Shown here one piece after another: positions 41,157-50,609 of a stretch of 64,000 bases of DNA. This stretch comes from Bradyrhizobium sp. CB1015 (GTDB lineage Bacteria; Pseudomonadota; Alphaproteobacteria; Rhizobiales; Xanthobacteraceae). Location of the stretch: positions 372,001-436,000 of the forward strand of contig NZ_CP104174.1 in assembly GCF_025200925.1 (NCBI RefSeq), in the 5' to 3' direction. Position 1 is the first letter of the stretch. Every line of letters begins with the position of its first letter. A program made the position numbers and the translations under genes. The notes under the pieces are model-generated. The model was not told the origin of the DNA. It did no database searches and saw only the letters and a program-made list of their open reading frames with translations.

Positions 41157-42439
41157 CAGCCTTCCACGACGACGATGCGGACGACCTGCACCCCGAGGAA
41201 CACATCGCGCCGGTTCCTCGCATTTCGGTGCAAGCCTTTTGCGAAACCGAGCAGACGCTCCAGGCGGTGACCGCGGCTGGCCAGGATCGCCGGCTTGCCA
41301 AGGCCCATCTCAGCGCCAAGGACGGCGGCCTCGCCGCGGCGATCGAAGCCTATGAATCGATGCCGACGCCGAACGTGATCGTCATCGAGTCCGACGGCAC
41401 GCGCGACATCCTCGAGGGACTGGACGACCTCGCCGGCGTCTGCGATCCCGGCACCCGCGTGGTCGTGATCGGTAGCCCGAGCGACACCGCGCCCTATCGC
41501 GAGCTGGTGCGCCGCGGCGTCAACGACTACGTGGTCGGACCGGTCGAGACCCTCGACGTGGTCCGCTCGATCTGCAGCCTGTTCTCGGCCTCCGAGGCCA
41601 TCATCACCGGCCGCGTCATCGCGGTGGTCGGCGCCAAGGGCGGCGTCGGCGCGTCCACCGTCGCGCATAATCTGGCCTGGACCATCGCCCGCGACCTCTC
41701 GCTCGATTCCGTCGTGATCGATCTCGACCTCGCCTTCGGCACCGCGGGCCTCGACTACAACCAGGATCCGGTGCAGGGCATCGCCAATGCGGTGCTGTCG
41801 CAGGATCGGCCGGACACGGCGCTGATGGAGCGCCTGCTCGCCAAATGCACCGATCGCCTCAGCCTGTTGGCGGCGCCCGCCACGCTCGACCGCGTCTACG
41901 ATTTCGGTGCCGAAGCTTTCGACGCGGTGTTCGACACGCTGCGCATGACGACGCCCTGCATCGTGCTCGACGTTCCCCATCAATGGTCCGGCTGGACCCG
42001 CCGCGCGCTGGTGAACGCCGACGACATCGTGATTGTGGCCGAGCCCGATCTCGCCAACTTGCGCAACACCAAGAACATGCTGAGCGTGCTGAAGACGGCG
42101 CGACCGAACGACCGGCCGCCGCTGTATTGCATCAACCAGGTCGGCATGCCCAAGCGCGCGGAGATCGAGGTCAAGGCCTTCGCCAAGACCATGGAGAGCC
42201 AGCCGATCGCGGTGATCCCGTTCGATTCGAAACTGTTCTCGACCGCCGCCAATAACGGCCAGATGATCGCGGAGGTCTCCAAGAGCCACCGCACCACCGC
42301 TCTGTTCCAGAACATGGCGAACCGCCTCGCCGGCCGCGGCGAGGTGAAGAAGCCGAAGCGCTCGCTGCTCGAGCCGCTCTTGAAGAAGCTGAAGGGCAAG
42401 TCAGGACGCGGCTCGGCCCCGCATCGCAAGGCGTCGTAG
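41153..42439 (+). CDS. cpaE: Tad pilus localisation ATPase CpaE (TadZ)
   Basis: A 428-residue protein with an N-terminal receiver-like domain (about 30-150, ending RRGVNDYVVGPV) and a C-terminal MinD/ParA-type ATPase with the deviant Walker A AKGGVGASTVAHNLAW. The likely role is polar placement of the pilus machine. Normally followed by cpaF (motor ATPase), which is not here: only 91 bases remain before the convergent tadD-like gene. Confidence 0.93.
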   Translation: MTAFHDDDADDLHPEEHIAPVPRISVQAFCETEQTLQAVTAAGQDRRLAKAHLSAKDGGLAAAIEAYESMPTPNVIVIESDGTRDILEGLDDLAGVCDPGTRVVVIGSPSDTAPYRELVRRGVNDYVVGPVETLDVVRSICSLFSASEAIITGRVIAVVGAKGGVGASTVAHNLAWTIARDLSLDSVVIDLDLAFGTAGLDYNQDPVQGIANAVLSQDRPDTALMERLLAKCTDRLSLLAAPATLDRVYDFGAEAFDAVFDTLRMTTPCIVLDVPHQWSGWTRRALVNADDIVIVAEPDLANLRNTKNMLSVLKTARPNDRPPLYCINQVGMPKRAEIEVKAFAKTMESQPIAVIPFDSKLFSTAANNGQMIAEVSKSHRTTALFQNMANRLAGRGEVKKPKRSLLEPLLKKLKGKSGRGSAPHRKAS

Positions 42440-42452
42440 GCGTAGCTTATTT

Positions 42453-42521
42453 GAGCATGATCTTTTCGGAAAACCGCTTCACACTTTGCGCTGCGCGGCC
42501 CTCCGGGTCCGGATCATGCTC
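42453..42521. repeat. gagcatgatc palindromic element
   Basis: GAGCATGATC and GATCATGCTC are the ends; the interior has ttttcggaaaaccgcttcacac. Same class as the element over the pheT stop. It lies between cpaE and the tadD-like gene and could act as a bidirectional barrier. Confidence 0.8.
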
Positions 42522-42530
42522 TAGGGCGGA

Positions 42531-43328
42531 TTACCTGTCCGCCCTCTGCTGCTTCTTCGCCAGCAGCTGCTTCAGCGCGGTGACCTTGGCCGCGGCCTGG
42601 TCCGGCGGCAAATCTGCCTTGACGAGGATTTCGGCCTCGGCCTCGCGACCCTGCAATCCCAGCACCAGCGCCAGATTGGCGCGGACCCGCGCATCGTTCT
42701 GATTGCGCTGATAAGCGCGGCCGAGCACCTGTTCGGCCTTCGACAGATTGTTCTGCAGCATATAGGACAGGCCGAGATTGGACAGCACGGTCGGCTCGTT
42801 CGGCACGATCTTCAACGCTGCGGCGTAATATTGCTGTGCTTCCTCGTTGCGGCCGAGCTGATCGAGCACCGCGCCCTGCGCCGACAGGATGCGCCAATCG
42901 GGATCCTCGGGCGAATGCGCGCGGCCGAGGACGTCGAAGGCCTGCTGGAAATTGCCGTTGTCGGCGAGCGCACGGCCATAGCCGGCGAGCAGCGCCTTGT
43001 TGCCGGGATGGGCGAGCACGGCCTGCTCGAGCACTGCGACCGCCTGGGCGCGCTGGCCGCTGCCACGCAATGCCTTGCCGTATTCGAGAGCGATCGCGGG
43101 ATCGCTGGGCTTGGCGCGATAACGCTCGCGAAGGGCGTCCATCTCCGGCCTGGCGTCGGCCTTGGTGCCGGACTTGGCGCCGTCCTTGGCGCCGGACTCC
43201 TGCTTGCCGCCGAGCGCGCCGGTGACGTCCTCGATGCCGGTGGTCTGACAGCCGCCGAGGGCAAGGATCAGCACGGCGGAACACAGATAGCTCGCCGGGG
43301 GAAAAGCGAGGAACGAACGCTTGGACAT
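42531..43328 (-). CDS. tadD: TadD-like tetratricopeptide lipoprotein
   Basis: A 265-residue lipoprotein with lipobox LALGGCQTTG and five or more TPR motifs (for example PAIALEYGKALRGSGQRAQAVAVLEQA and EPTVLSNLGLSYMLQNNLSKAEQVLGRA). TadD is the pilotin-like TPR lipoprotein of Tad systems, and the nearby cpa genes support the name. It is read toward cpaE. The TPR array alone would also fit other envelope roles. I chose MSKRSFLAF at 43328; a TTG 18 bases upstream is possible. Confidence 0.8.
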   Translation of the reverse strand: MSKRSFLAFPPASYLCSAVLILALGGCQTTGIEDVTGALGGKQESGAKDGAKSGTKADARPEMDALRERYRAKPSDPAIALEYGKALRGSGQRAQAVAVLEQAVLAHPGNKALLAGYGRALADNGNFQQAFDVLGRAHSPEDPDWRILSAQGAVLDQLGRNEEAQQYYAAALKIVPNEPTVLSNLGLSYMLQNNLSKAEQVLGRAYQRNQNDARVRANLALVLGLQGREAEAEILVKADLPPDQAAAKVTALKQLLAKKQQRADR

Positions 43329-43408
43329 ACTCTGATCACTCGGCAACTGATCAGAGATGCTTACCGATTAACGCTAAAGTCCCGTTAAGGAGGCGCGGCT
43401 GTCGAGGT

Positions 43409-43654
43409 TCAGTCGACGAATTCGGCACCGAATTCGCAGCCGATGCGCCAGCGCAGGCGGCATTGGCGGGAATAATCGGGCGCGAAGATGATGGTGAATT
43501 GCGGCGGCACTTCCAAAAATTCCGCCACCACTTTCACGCCGCCATCCGAAATATCCGTGATCGTGCAATCCCGCGGCAGCGAGCCCGCGCCAAAATGGAT
43601 CTTGGCGAGACGGCTGCACACCCGACGTTCGCTTCTCCGGCGATTTACAAGCAT
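43409..43654 (-). CDS. PilZ domain-containing protein
   Basis: An 81-residue single-domain protein. The two cyclic-di-GMP-binding motifs are visible: R6-xxx-R10 (VNRRRSERR) and D34-x-S36-xx-G39 (TDISDGG). It should bind cyclic di-GMP. It lies between the tadD-like gene and comM on the minus strand, which hints at pilus or motility control, but its partner is not known. Confidence 0.85.
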   Translation of the reverse strand: MLVNRRRSERRVCSRLAKIHFGAGSLPRDCTITDISDGGVKVVAEFLEVPPQFTIIFAPDYSRQCRLRWRIGCEFGAEFVD

Positions 43655-43882
43655 TTGAACTTTTCACCCGTTAGACCACGGCCCATCCCGCAGGCCCAGG
43701 AGTAGCGGACATTCGTTGGAATGTGCTGAGGAGAGCGACTTGCATTCGAGGCGTAGTCTCCGCTTCGCGTTTACCCCTGGTTAGGATTTGACCGCGCGCC
43801 AGCGGATTGTTCCCGTATTGTTCTTGCGGAAACGGCTGCGCTCTGCTACCCCTAATTGCAGCAATGGGCAGGCTGGTTCGGC

Positions 43883-45421
43883 ATGGTTCAGCGGGTTTCT
43901 ACCGTCGCCTTTGAGGGGATCGAGGCCCGCGCGGTCGACGTGCAGGTGCAGGTCGCGCCCGGCCTGCCGGCCTTTGCCATCGTCGGCCTGCCGGACAAGG
44001 CGGTGTCGGAGGCGCGCGAACGGGTGCGCTCGGCGCTGATCGCCTCGGGGCTGGCGCTGCCGGCGCGGCGGATCATCGTCAATCTGGCCCCGGCCGACCT
44101 GCCCAAGGAGGGCAGCCATTACGACCTGCCGATCGCGCTCGGGCTAATGGCGGCGATCGGCGCGATCCCGCCGGATGCGCTGACCGGGTTCACCGTGCTC
44201 GGCGAGCTCGGCCTCGACGGCTCGATCGCGCCGGTGGCCGGCGTCCTTCCCGCCGCGATCGGCGCCAATATGCGCGAGGAAGGGCTGATCTGCCCGGCGT
44301 CCTGCGGCTCCGAAGCGGCGTGGGCGAGCCCGGACATCCAGATCATCGCGGCGAGTTCGCTGATCCAGATCGCCAACCATTTCAAGGGCACGCAGGTGCT
44401 GTCGCGGCCGACGCCGAAGGTGCACGAGGCCGCCGCCTCGACGCTCGACCTGCGCGACATCAAGGGCCAGGAAAGCGCCAAGCGCGCGCTGGAGATCGCG
44501 GCCGCCGGCGGGCATCATCTGCTCATGATCGGCGCGCCGGGCGCGGGCAAGTCGATGCTGGCGGCGCGCCTGCCCTCGATCCTGCCGCCGCTCTCGCCAG
44601 GCGAGCTGCTCGAGGTCTCGATGATCGCCTCGGTCGCCGGCGAGATCGAAGGCGGCGCGCTGACGGCGCGGCGCCCGTTCCGCTCGCCGCATCATTCCGC
44701 CAGCATGGCCGCGCTCACCGGCGGCGGCGCGCGCGCCAAGCCCGGCGAGATCTCGCTGGCGCATCAGGGCGTGCTGTTCCTCGACGAATTGCCCGAGTTC
44801 GATCCGCGCGTGCTGGATTCGCTGCGCCAGCCGCTGGAGAACGGCGAGGTCGCGGTGTCGCGCGCCAATCATCGCGTCACCTACCCTGCCCGCTTCATGC
44901 TGGTCGCGGCGATGAATCCCTGCCGCTGCGGCAATGCGTTCGAGCCCGGCTATGCCTGCAAGCGCGGCCGCATCGACCGCTGCACCGGCGACTACCAGGC
45001 GCGCATCTCCGGTCCGCTGATGGACCGCATCGATCTGCGCATCGAAGTGCCGGCGGTGACCGCCGCCGACCTGATCCTGCCGCCGCCGGCAGAAGGATCG
45101 GCCGAGGTCGCCGCCCGGGTGGCGGCGGCGCGCGACATACAGCTGGCGCGCTATGCGGATGCGGGCCTGCCCCATGTCCGCACCAATGCCGAGGCGCCGG
45201 CCTCCGTGCTGGAGGAGATCGCAAAGCCGGATGCGCAGGGTCAGAAACTATTGCGCGACGCCGCCGAGAGGATGCGCCTGTCGGCGCGCGGCTATCACCG
45301 CGTGCTGCGGGTGGCGCGCACGCTGGCCGACCTCGACCATGCCGACAAGATCGGCCGGCTGCACCTTGCCGAAGCGCTGTCCTATCGCGCACTCGCGGAG
45401 GATGTACGCCAGTTGGCGTGA
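43883..45421 (+). CDS. comM: YifB/ComM family magnesium-chelatase-like ATPase
   Basis: A 512-residue AAA+ protein. A Lon-like N-terminal domain (STVAFEGIEARAVDVQVQV and onward) is followed by the ATPase core with Walker A GAPGAGKSMLAARLPSILPP, then a lid with AMNPCRCGN and ARISGPLMDRIDLRIEVP. ComM is a helicase for branch migration in natural transformation; many YifB proteins sit in non-competent species too. I chose the ATG at 43883; an upstream TTG adds nine unconserved residues. Confidence 0.92.
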   Translation: MVQRVSTVAFEGIEARAVDVQVQVAPGLPAFAIVGLPDKAVSEARERVRSALIASGLALPARRIIVNLAPADLPKEGSHYDLPIALGLMAAIGAIPPDALTGFTVLGELGLDGSIAPVAGVLPAAIGANMREEGLICPASCGSEAAWASPDIQIIAASSLIQIANHFKGTQVLSRPTPKVHEAAASTLDLRDIKGQESAKRALEIAAAGGHHLLMIGAPGAGKSMLAARLPSILPPLSPGELLEVSMIASVAGEIEGGALTARRPFRSPHHSASMAALTGGGARAKPGEISLAHQGVLFLDELPEFDPRVLDSLRQPLENGEVAVSRANHRVTYPARFMLVAAMNPCRCGNAFEPGYACKRGRIDRCTGDYQARISGPLMDRIDLRIEVPAVTAADLILPPPAEGSAEVAARVAAARDIQLARYADAGLPHVRTNAEAPASVLEEIAKPDAQGQKLLRDAAERMRLSARGYHRVLRVARTLADLDHADKIGRLHLAEALSYRALAEDVRQLA

Positions 45422-45532
45422 ACGCCGCGCGCGTCAACCCGGCGGTAACGACTTTCCTTTACGCTCTGCAAACCATAAGGCCCGACGCGTTTCGGTTGTG
45501 AGTGTCCCCACGGGCCCGGCGAGTAGAGCGTC

Positions 45533-46000
45533 ATGTTGCGTTTCAAGTTCCTGGCCTCGGCTGTTCCCCTGTTGGCGGCTGCGGTCTTCGCCCGCGCCGA
45601 GATCGGATCGGTGTCGCATCCCTGCATCGCGCTGGGCGACACATCGGTCGAGCTCACCTCGCTGTTCTGGACCGCCGGCGTGCATGTCGCCTTCACCGAC
45701 GACCCCGCGCGGGCCACGGTGCGGGTCCAGATCACCGATGATGCCGACGCTGCGGATTTCGCCGTGGTCGACGACGGCCTCGGCTCCGAGCCGGACTCCT
45801 GCCAGGCCAGTCCCTCGACGCGTCTCGTCTCGATCGCCGCGCAGCCGGTCGACGGCGGCCAGGTGGTCTATCTCTCCAGCGAAGGACCAGCGGATTACCG
45901 CATCTATGTGCGCTCGAAGACGTTCTCGCCGCGCGAGGCGGCGGCGCTGATCGTCGGCGCGCGCGGCGGCCATGGCCGCTTCCAGGCGGCTTCGCTTTGA
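45533..46000 (+). CDS. Small exported protein of unknown function
   Basis: A 155-residue protein. An N-terminal signal peptide (RFKFLASAVPLLAAAVFARA) is followed by a soluble part with two cysteines (SHPCIAL and DSCQASP) and strand-rich patterns such as TVRVQITDDADAADFAVVDDG. Not recognised as a known family. It lies 111 bases after comM and 116 before the hybrid kinase, all co-oriented. Confidence 0.65.
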   Translation: MLRFKFLASAVPLLAAAVFARAEIGSVSHPCIALGDTSVELTSLFWTAGVHVAFTDDPARATVRVQITDDADAADFAVVDDGLGSEPDSCQASPSTRLVSIAAQPVDGGQVVYLSSEGPADYRIYVRSKTFSPREAAALIVGARGGHGRFQAASL

Positions 46001-46116
46001 ACCGTTAACACTTCGTCAACCCTGTTTGGAGGCAGCGCCAAGGCCGCAAGCTGTTCGCAAGGTCGGCGGGCCATCGTCGCACACGGCGGCGGGGGTACAG
46101 GCAAGGGTCGGTGGCG

Positions 46117-48360
46117 ATGGGTCGGACGTTCCGGGTCAAGGTGCGCATGCGCCGCTTCAGGCGGCAGCATCCCAGGATCGCCTTCGCGATCCGATCCTTC
46201 ATGATCTTCTCGGCGACCTTCGGCGGCGCCTATGGTTTCGTCTCCGGCAGCCGGTCCGACAATTCCGGCTACGATCCCCATACCTTTGCGATCGGCGCCA
46301 GCTTCCTGTTCGCGCTCGCCTGCCTCGGCCTTGCGACGCTCAGCATGCGCCTGCGCTTCGTCAATAAGCGGCTGCGGACGCTCGCCGCCCACAACGAGGC
46401 GTTGATCGACCGCAATTGGGAGCTGAAGGAGGCGGAAGAGCGCGCCCGCAGCCTGTTCGAGCAGCAGGGCGACCTCATCGTGCTGCGCGACACCGACGGC
46501 CGCATCACCTTCGCCAACGAGGCCTATTGCGCGCTCGCAGGACAGGCGCGCAGCGCGCTGGTCGGCACGCGTTTCGATTTCGATGTGCTGGAGCAGGGCG
46601 ACAGCGCCCGCGAGAGCAGCGGCACGCGCATCCACGACCAGAAGCTCGCAACGCCGCTCGGCGCGCGCTGGATCGCCTGGCGCGAGGGCTATGTCCGCCT
46701 CGATGCCGGCCGGCCCGCCGAATTGCAGAGCGTCGGACGCGACGTCACCGACCGCACCGAGACCGTGCGTGCATTGTCGGAGGCGCGCGACCAGGCCGAC
46801 GCCGCCAACCGCGCCAAGTCGCGCTTCCTGGCGATGGCCTCGCACGAGATCCGCACCCCCCTGAACGGCATCATCGGCATGGGCGGCCTGTTGCTCGACA
46901 CCCATCTGACGCCGGAGCAGGCGACCTATGCCAGGGCGGTGAAGACCTCGGGCGAAGCCTTGATGGCGCTGATCGAGGAGCTGCTCGACTATTCCAAGAT
47001 CGAGGCCGGCAAGCTCGACCTCGATCAGCGTCCCTTCGCGCTCTCGACCCTGGTCGAGGAGATCACCGAGCTGCTCGCGCCGCGCGCACAGGCGAAGTCA
47101 CTCGAGATCGCCGCCTATGTCGACGAGCGCCTGCCGCTGGAAGTGGTCGGCGACGCTGCGCGGCTGCGCCAGGTGCTGCTCAACCTCGCCGGCAACGCCA
47201 TCAAGTTCACGAGCAACGGCGGCGTGGCGCTGATCGTCGAGCCCGGCATCTGGCCGAACGAGATCAGCTTCCTGGTCCGCGACACCGGGATCGGCATCGC
47301 AGCCGAAGCCCAGCAGCGCATCTTCCGTGAGTTCGAGCAGGCCGACGAGCGCGTCGCCCGCACCTATGGCGGCACCGGGCTCGGCCTTGCCATCAGCGAG
47401 CGCATCGTCAAGCGCATGGGCGGCCGGATCACGCTCACGAGCGAGCCGGGCAAGGGCTCGACCTTCGAGGTCGCGGTGCCGCTTCCGCCGTCGCAAGGCG
47501 ACGCCGGACAGACCGCATTTCCGAGCCCCGACCTCACCGGCAAGTCGATGCTTCTCGTCGCCGACGGCATCGAAGCCTCGCTCATTGCGCGGCGCCTCGA
47601 GCGCTGGGGCGGCCAGACCTGCCTGGTTGCGGATGCGGCGGTCGCCGAAGCGCTGCTGCCGGAACGCTCCTGGCACGCGGTGCTGATCGATCGTGCGATC
47701 GGCCCTGCCGTGGCCGACCATCTCGGTGAGGCCGCCCGCGCGCATGCCTTGCAGCGCCTCGTGCTGCTGACGTCGAGCTCGCGGCACGAGAAGCTGTCGC
47801 CGGCCTTCACCGGTTTTCTGGTGAAGCCGTTGCGCGCAGCCTCGCTCGCCGCGCGCCTTGCCCTGACCCCGGAGGTCGCCGCACCCGATCTCGCGCCGGA
47901 GCCGCCTGCGGCGTCCGCCGGCTCCGCGCCGGCGAAAGGCCTGTCGATCCTCGTCGCCGAGGACAACGAGATCAACGCCTTGCTGATGCGCTCGCTGCTG
48001 ACCAAGCTCGGCCACCGCGTCGTCATCGCCGTGCATGGCGAAGCCGCGCTGGAATCCTGGCTCGCCGCCGCATCCGCCGGCATGCCTTACGATCTCGTGC
48101 TGATGGACATCCAGATGCCGCAGCTCGACGGCATCGAAGCGACAAAGCGCATCCGCGCGCATGAGGCAGCCCTTGGCGCTCAGCACACGCCGATCCTGGC
48201 GCTCACCGCCAACACGCTGGCGGAGGATCGCTATGCCTGCTTCGAGGCGGGCATGAACGGATTTCTGATCAAGCCGCTCGACCGCGAGAAGCTCGAGGAG
48301 GCGCTGGCGGGCCTCGCCGCGTCCCGGCACCTGACAGTGCCGGATCTCACGGGAACCTGA
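46117..48360 (+). CDS. PAS hybrid sensor histidine kinase with two receiver-like domains
   Basis: A 747-residue membrane kinase. Two membrane segments (about 22-42 and 57-76) leave only a short periplasmic loop; a coiled coil leads to a PAS domain (about 113-210), HisKA with H243 (FLAMASHEIRTPLNG) and an HATPase domain (LLNLAGNAIKFTS, RDTGIGI, GTGLGLAI). A first receiver-like domain (about 476-585) has a weak acidic pocket but keeps D525 and K570; a second (608-735) is standard, with phosphoacceptor D664 in LVLMDIQMP. The ATG at 46117 fits the AAGGG site better than a GTG six bases earlier. The signal and partner are unknown. Confidence 0.9.
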   Translation: MGRTFRVKVRMRRFRRQHPRIAFAIRSFMIFSATFGGAYGFVSGSRSDNSGYDPHTFAIGASFLFALACLGLATLSMRLRFVNKRLRTLAAHNEALIDRNWELKEAEERARSLFEQQGDLIVLRDTDGRITFANEAYCALAGQARSALVGTRFDFDVLEQGDSARESSGTRIHDQKLATPLGARWIAWREGYVRLDAGRPAELQSVGRDVTDRTETVRALSEARDQADAANRAKSRFLAMASHEIRTPLNGIIGMGGLLLDTHLTPEQATYARAVKTSGEALMALIEELLDYSKIEAGKLDLDQRPFALSTLVEEITELLAPRAQAKSLEIAAYVDERLPLEVVGDAARLRQVLLNLAGNAIKFTSNGGVALIVEPGIWPNEISFLVRDTGIGIAAEAQQRIFREFEQADERVARTYGGTGLGLAISERIVKRMGGRITLTSEPGKGSTFEVAVPLPPSQGDAGQTAFPSPDLTGKSMLLVADGIEASLIARRLERWGGQTCLVADAAVAEALLPERSWHAVLIDRAIGPAVADHLGEAARAHALQRLVLLTSSSRHEKLSPAFTGFLVKPLRAASLAARLALTPEVAAPDLAPEPPAASAGSAPAKGLSILVAEDNEINALLMRSLLTKLGHRVVIAVHGEAALESWLAAASAGMPYDLVLMDIQMPQLDGIEATKRIRAHEAALGAQHTPILALTANTLAEDRYACFEAGMNGFLIKPLDREKLEEALAGLAASRHLTVPDLTGT

Positions 48361-48443
48361 TCTCGTCCGGCGATCGGAATTGAAATCGCGCGCATTGCGC
48401 GTCACGATCCTAAAAGGGGGCATTTGCCACAGAGGATTTGCGC

Positions 48444-49073
48444 ATGAACGTGCTTTGCCGCCTCGCCCTGATTGTCCTCCTCGCTGGAATCTCTCGGCAC
48501 GCAGCCGCCGATACACCGGACCTCATCTCGTCGCTCGAGCAGGGCGGCTACGTCCTGATCTTCCGGCACACCGCGACCGACGACAGCCAGAAAGATGTCT
48601 ACCCCTTCAAGTTCGACGACATGAGCGCCCAGCGTCAGCTCAGCGAGAAGGGCAGGGAGGCGGCGCGCCAGATCGGGACGGCGATCAAGGACCTCGCGAT
48701 CCCGATCGGCGACGTCTACACCAGCCGGCTGAACCGCGCGGTCGAGGCCGGCAAGCTGATCTCCGGCCGCGAGGTCAAGCCGGTCGAGGCCCTGACCGAC
48801 AGCAGCAACGCCAGCGCATCGGGAATGGCAAACCCGACCGGCGCCAATGCCAAGGCCGGGCAGGCCGTGCGTCAGCTCGTCGGTGCGCCGCCGAAGGCCG
48901 GCACCAACACATTCCTGGTCACCCACAAGACCAACATCGCCGATGCGTTCGGCAAGGAGGCCGGCGACGTCCAGGAAGGCGAGGCCTTCGTCTACAAGGC
49001 CGGCAGCTCGGGCCCCGCCACCTTTTCAGGGCGCATCAAGATTGCCGATTGGATCGCGAAAGCGGGCAGGTGA
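48444..49073 (+). CDS. Periplasmic histidine phosphatase family protein
   Basis: A 209-residue protein. Signal peptide NVLCRLALIVLLAGISRHAAA is followed by a histidine-phosphatase fold: the phosphorylated-His motif is LIFRHTATDD (RHT rather than the usual RHG), then VYTSRLNRAVEAGKLI and FLVTHKTNIADA near the end. It may be a periplasmic phosphatase or, with its shortened fold, a degenerate relative. GAGG precedes the ATG. Confidence 0.82.
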   Translation: MNVLCRLALIVLLAGISRHAAADTPDLISSLEQGGYVLIFRHTATDDSQKDVYPFKFDDMSAQRQLSEKGREAARQIGTAIKDLAIPIGDVYTSRLNRAVEAGKLISGREVKPVEALTDSSNASASGMANPTGANAKAGQAVRQLVGAPPKAGTNTFLVTHKTNIADAFGKEAGDVQEGEAFVYKAGSSGPATFSGRIKIADWIAKAGR

Positions 49074-49161
49074 GGGACCGGGAAGCGGCCCGGACTGCCG
49101 CTCCACCACGATGTTGTGCTACGGACGTCGTCTGGCGAACGAGTGAAGAGCTGGCGAACAC

Positions 49162-50220
49162 GTGAGAACATCGGAAGACCGTTCATTCCTCATCCTGCTC
49201 GGCGCGATCTCCGTGGCGTTCGCCTGGGTGCTTTGGCCGTTCTCCGGTGCATTGTTGTGGGCCACGCTGCTGGCCATTATCTTCGCCCCGTTCTATCGAC
49301 GGGTCCTGAAATCCGTGCCCGGAAAGCACAACCTTGCCGCACTCGCCACCGTCGTCGTGGTGGTCGTCATGGTCCTGATCCCCGTGGCGATCGTCATCGC
49401 GTCGCTCATCGACCAGGGCGGGGAGCTGTATCAGCGCATTCAGAGCGGGGAGATCAGCCTCACTCATCCCCTGCAGCAGCTGAAATCCGCGCTGCCCGAC
49501 TGGGCTGCGTCCCTGTTGGATCGCCTGGCCGGCATCGATTTTTCGTCCCTGAAGGAACGTCTGTCGGGGCTGGTCGTCCCGGCCGGGCAACAACTGGCCG
49601 GGCATGCCATCAACATCGGTCAGGTGACGCTGGAGTTCGTCGCAAGCCTGCTCGTGATGCTGTACCTGCTGTTCTTCCTGCTGCGCGACGGTGACGAGCT
49701 CAATGCCCGCATTCGCGAAGCGCTCCCGCTGCGCCCGAGCCACACTGCCGAAATCCTCGATGTCTTCACCCTGGCGGTTCGTGGAACGATCAAAGGGATC
49801 GTTCTCGTCGCTTTGATACAGGGGGCGCTCGGCGGGCTGATCTTCTGGCTGCTCGGCCTGACCGCGCCGCTGCTGGCGGGCGCGCTCATGGCGATGGTCT
49901 CGCTGCTGCCCGTGCTCGGCTCCGCCCTGGTCTGGGTTCCGGTCGCACTCTATCTACTCGTGGCAGGTGCAGTCACGAAGGGGATCATCCTGCTCGCTTT
50001 CGGCACCTTCGTGATCGGCCTTGCGGACAATTTTCTCCGCCCGATCCTGGTCGGCCAATCGATCCAGATGCCAAGCTATATCGTGCTGCTTGCCACCCTG
50101 GGCGGCCTTGCGACGTTCGGTGCGAACGGCTTCGTCATCGGCCCGCTCGTCGCGGCGATGTTTCTGACGACGTGGCACATCTTCGTGGTCGCGAAGGCGC
50201 AACAGGGGGCCCGGAAATGA
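49162..50220 (+). CDS. AI-2E family transporter (PF01594)
   Basis: A 352-residue polytopic protein with about eight membrane segments: LILLGAISVAFAWVLWPFSGALLWATLLAIIFAPFYRRVL at the start and GLADNFLRPILVGQSIQMPSYIVLLATLGGLATFGANGFVIGPLVAAMFLTTW at the end, both family hallmarks. Despite the name only some members have been linked to autoinducer-2; others appear to be Na+/H+ antiporters. Starts at GTG. Confidence 0.85.
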   Translation: MRTSEDRSFLILLGAISVAFAWVLWPFSGALLWATLLAIIFAPFYRRVLKSVPGKHNLAALATVVVVVVMVLIPVAIVIASLIDQGGELYQRIQSGEISLTHPLQQLKSALPDWAASLLDRLAGIDFSSLKERLSGLVVPAGQQLAGHAINIGQVTLEFVASLLVMLYLLFFLLRDGDELNARIREALPLRPSHTAEILDVFTLAVRGTIKGIVLVALIQGALGGLIFWLLGLTAPLLAGALMAMVSLLPVLGSALVWVPVALYLLVAGAVTKGIILLAFGTFVIGLADNFLRPILVGQSIQMPSYIVLLATLGGLATFGANGFVIGPLVAAMFLTTWHIFVVAKAQQGARK

Positions 50221-50223
50221 CCG

Positions 50224-50505
50224 TCATGCCGAGCCTGGAGCGGGCGATCCGGCCGACGCGGAATCTCGTGCAGCAGAGGCAATAAACCGTGGCGCAGAGA
50301 GCTTGTCGGGCGCCGTCTGGCTTCCGCGGAAAACGGTATTTGTCTGAGCTGCGCGCTTGCAGTGCGGGCATAAGAAGAGATGCGCGATGGCGGGGGTCGG
50401 CTCGTCGGCGAGCAGTTCCGAGCGAAACCACTTCATCTCGATATGGCAATCCGGGCAGATCGGAGCTTCCAGCTGCTCCGCAGCGCTCCTGAGACGATCA
50501 ACCAT
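50224..50505 (-). CDS. Small zinc-ribbon protein
   Basis: A 93-residue protein beginning MVDRLRSAAEQLEAPICPDC. Two knuckles, CPDC (17-20) and CPHC (46-49), indicate a zinc ribbon. The C-terminal 30 residues are low-complexity Ala/Ser/Pro. It lies between coaA and the AI-2E permease. The frame extends upstream through coaA in another phase, so I start at the ATG at 50505, preceded by GGGGG. Function unknown. Confidence 0.6.
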   Translation of the reverse strand: MVDRLRSAAEQLEAPICPDCHIEMKWFRSELLADEPTPAIAHLFLCPHCKRAAQTNTVFRGSQTAPDKLSAPRFIASAARDSASAGSPAPGSA

Positions 50506-50609
50506 GGTGTGCCCCCGCCGTTTTCCAAGGAATAGCGGAATACCCATTGTTGGTCTGCAACAAAAGACACACCATGCCCGAACGGACAAGGCCCTCGCAT
50601 CAGCGGCGA

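Noticed and set aside
42440-42530. Remnant of cpaF after cpaE
   Set aside because: The 91-base gap is occupied by a palindromic element; no coding remnant is seen.
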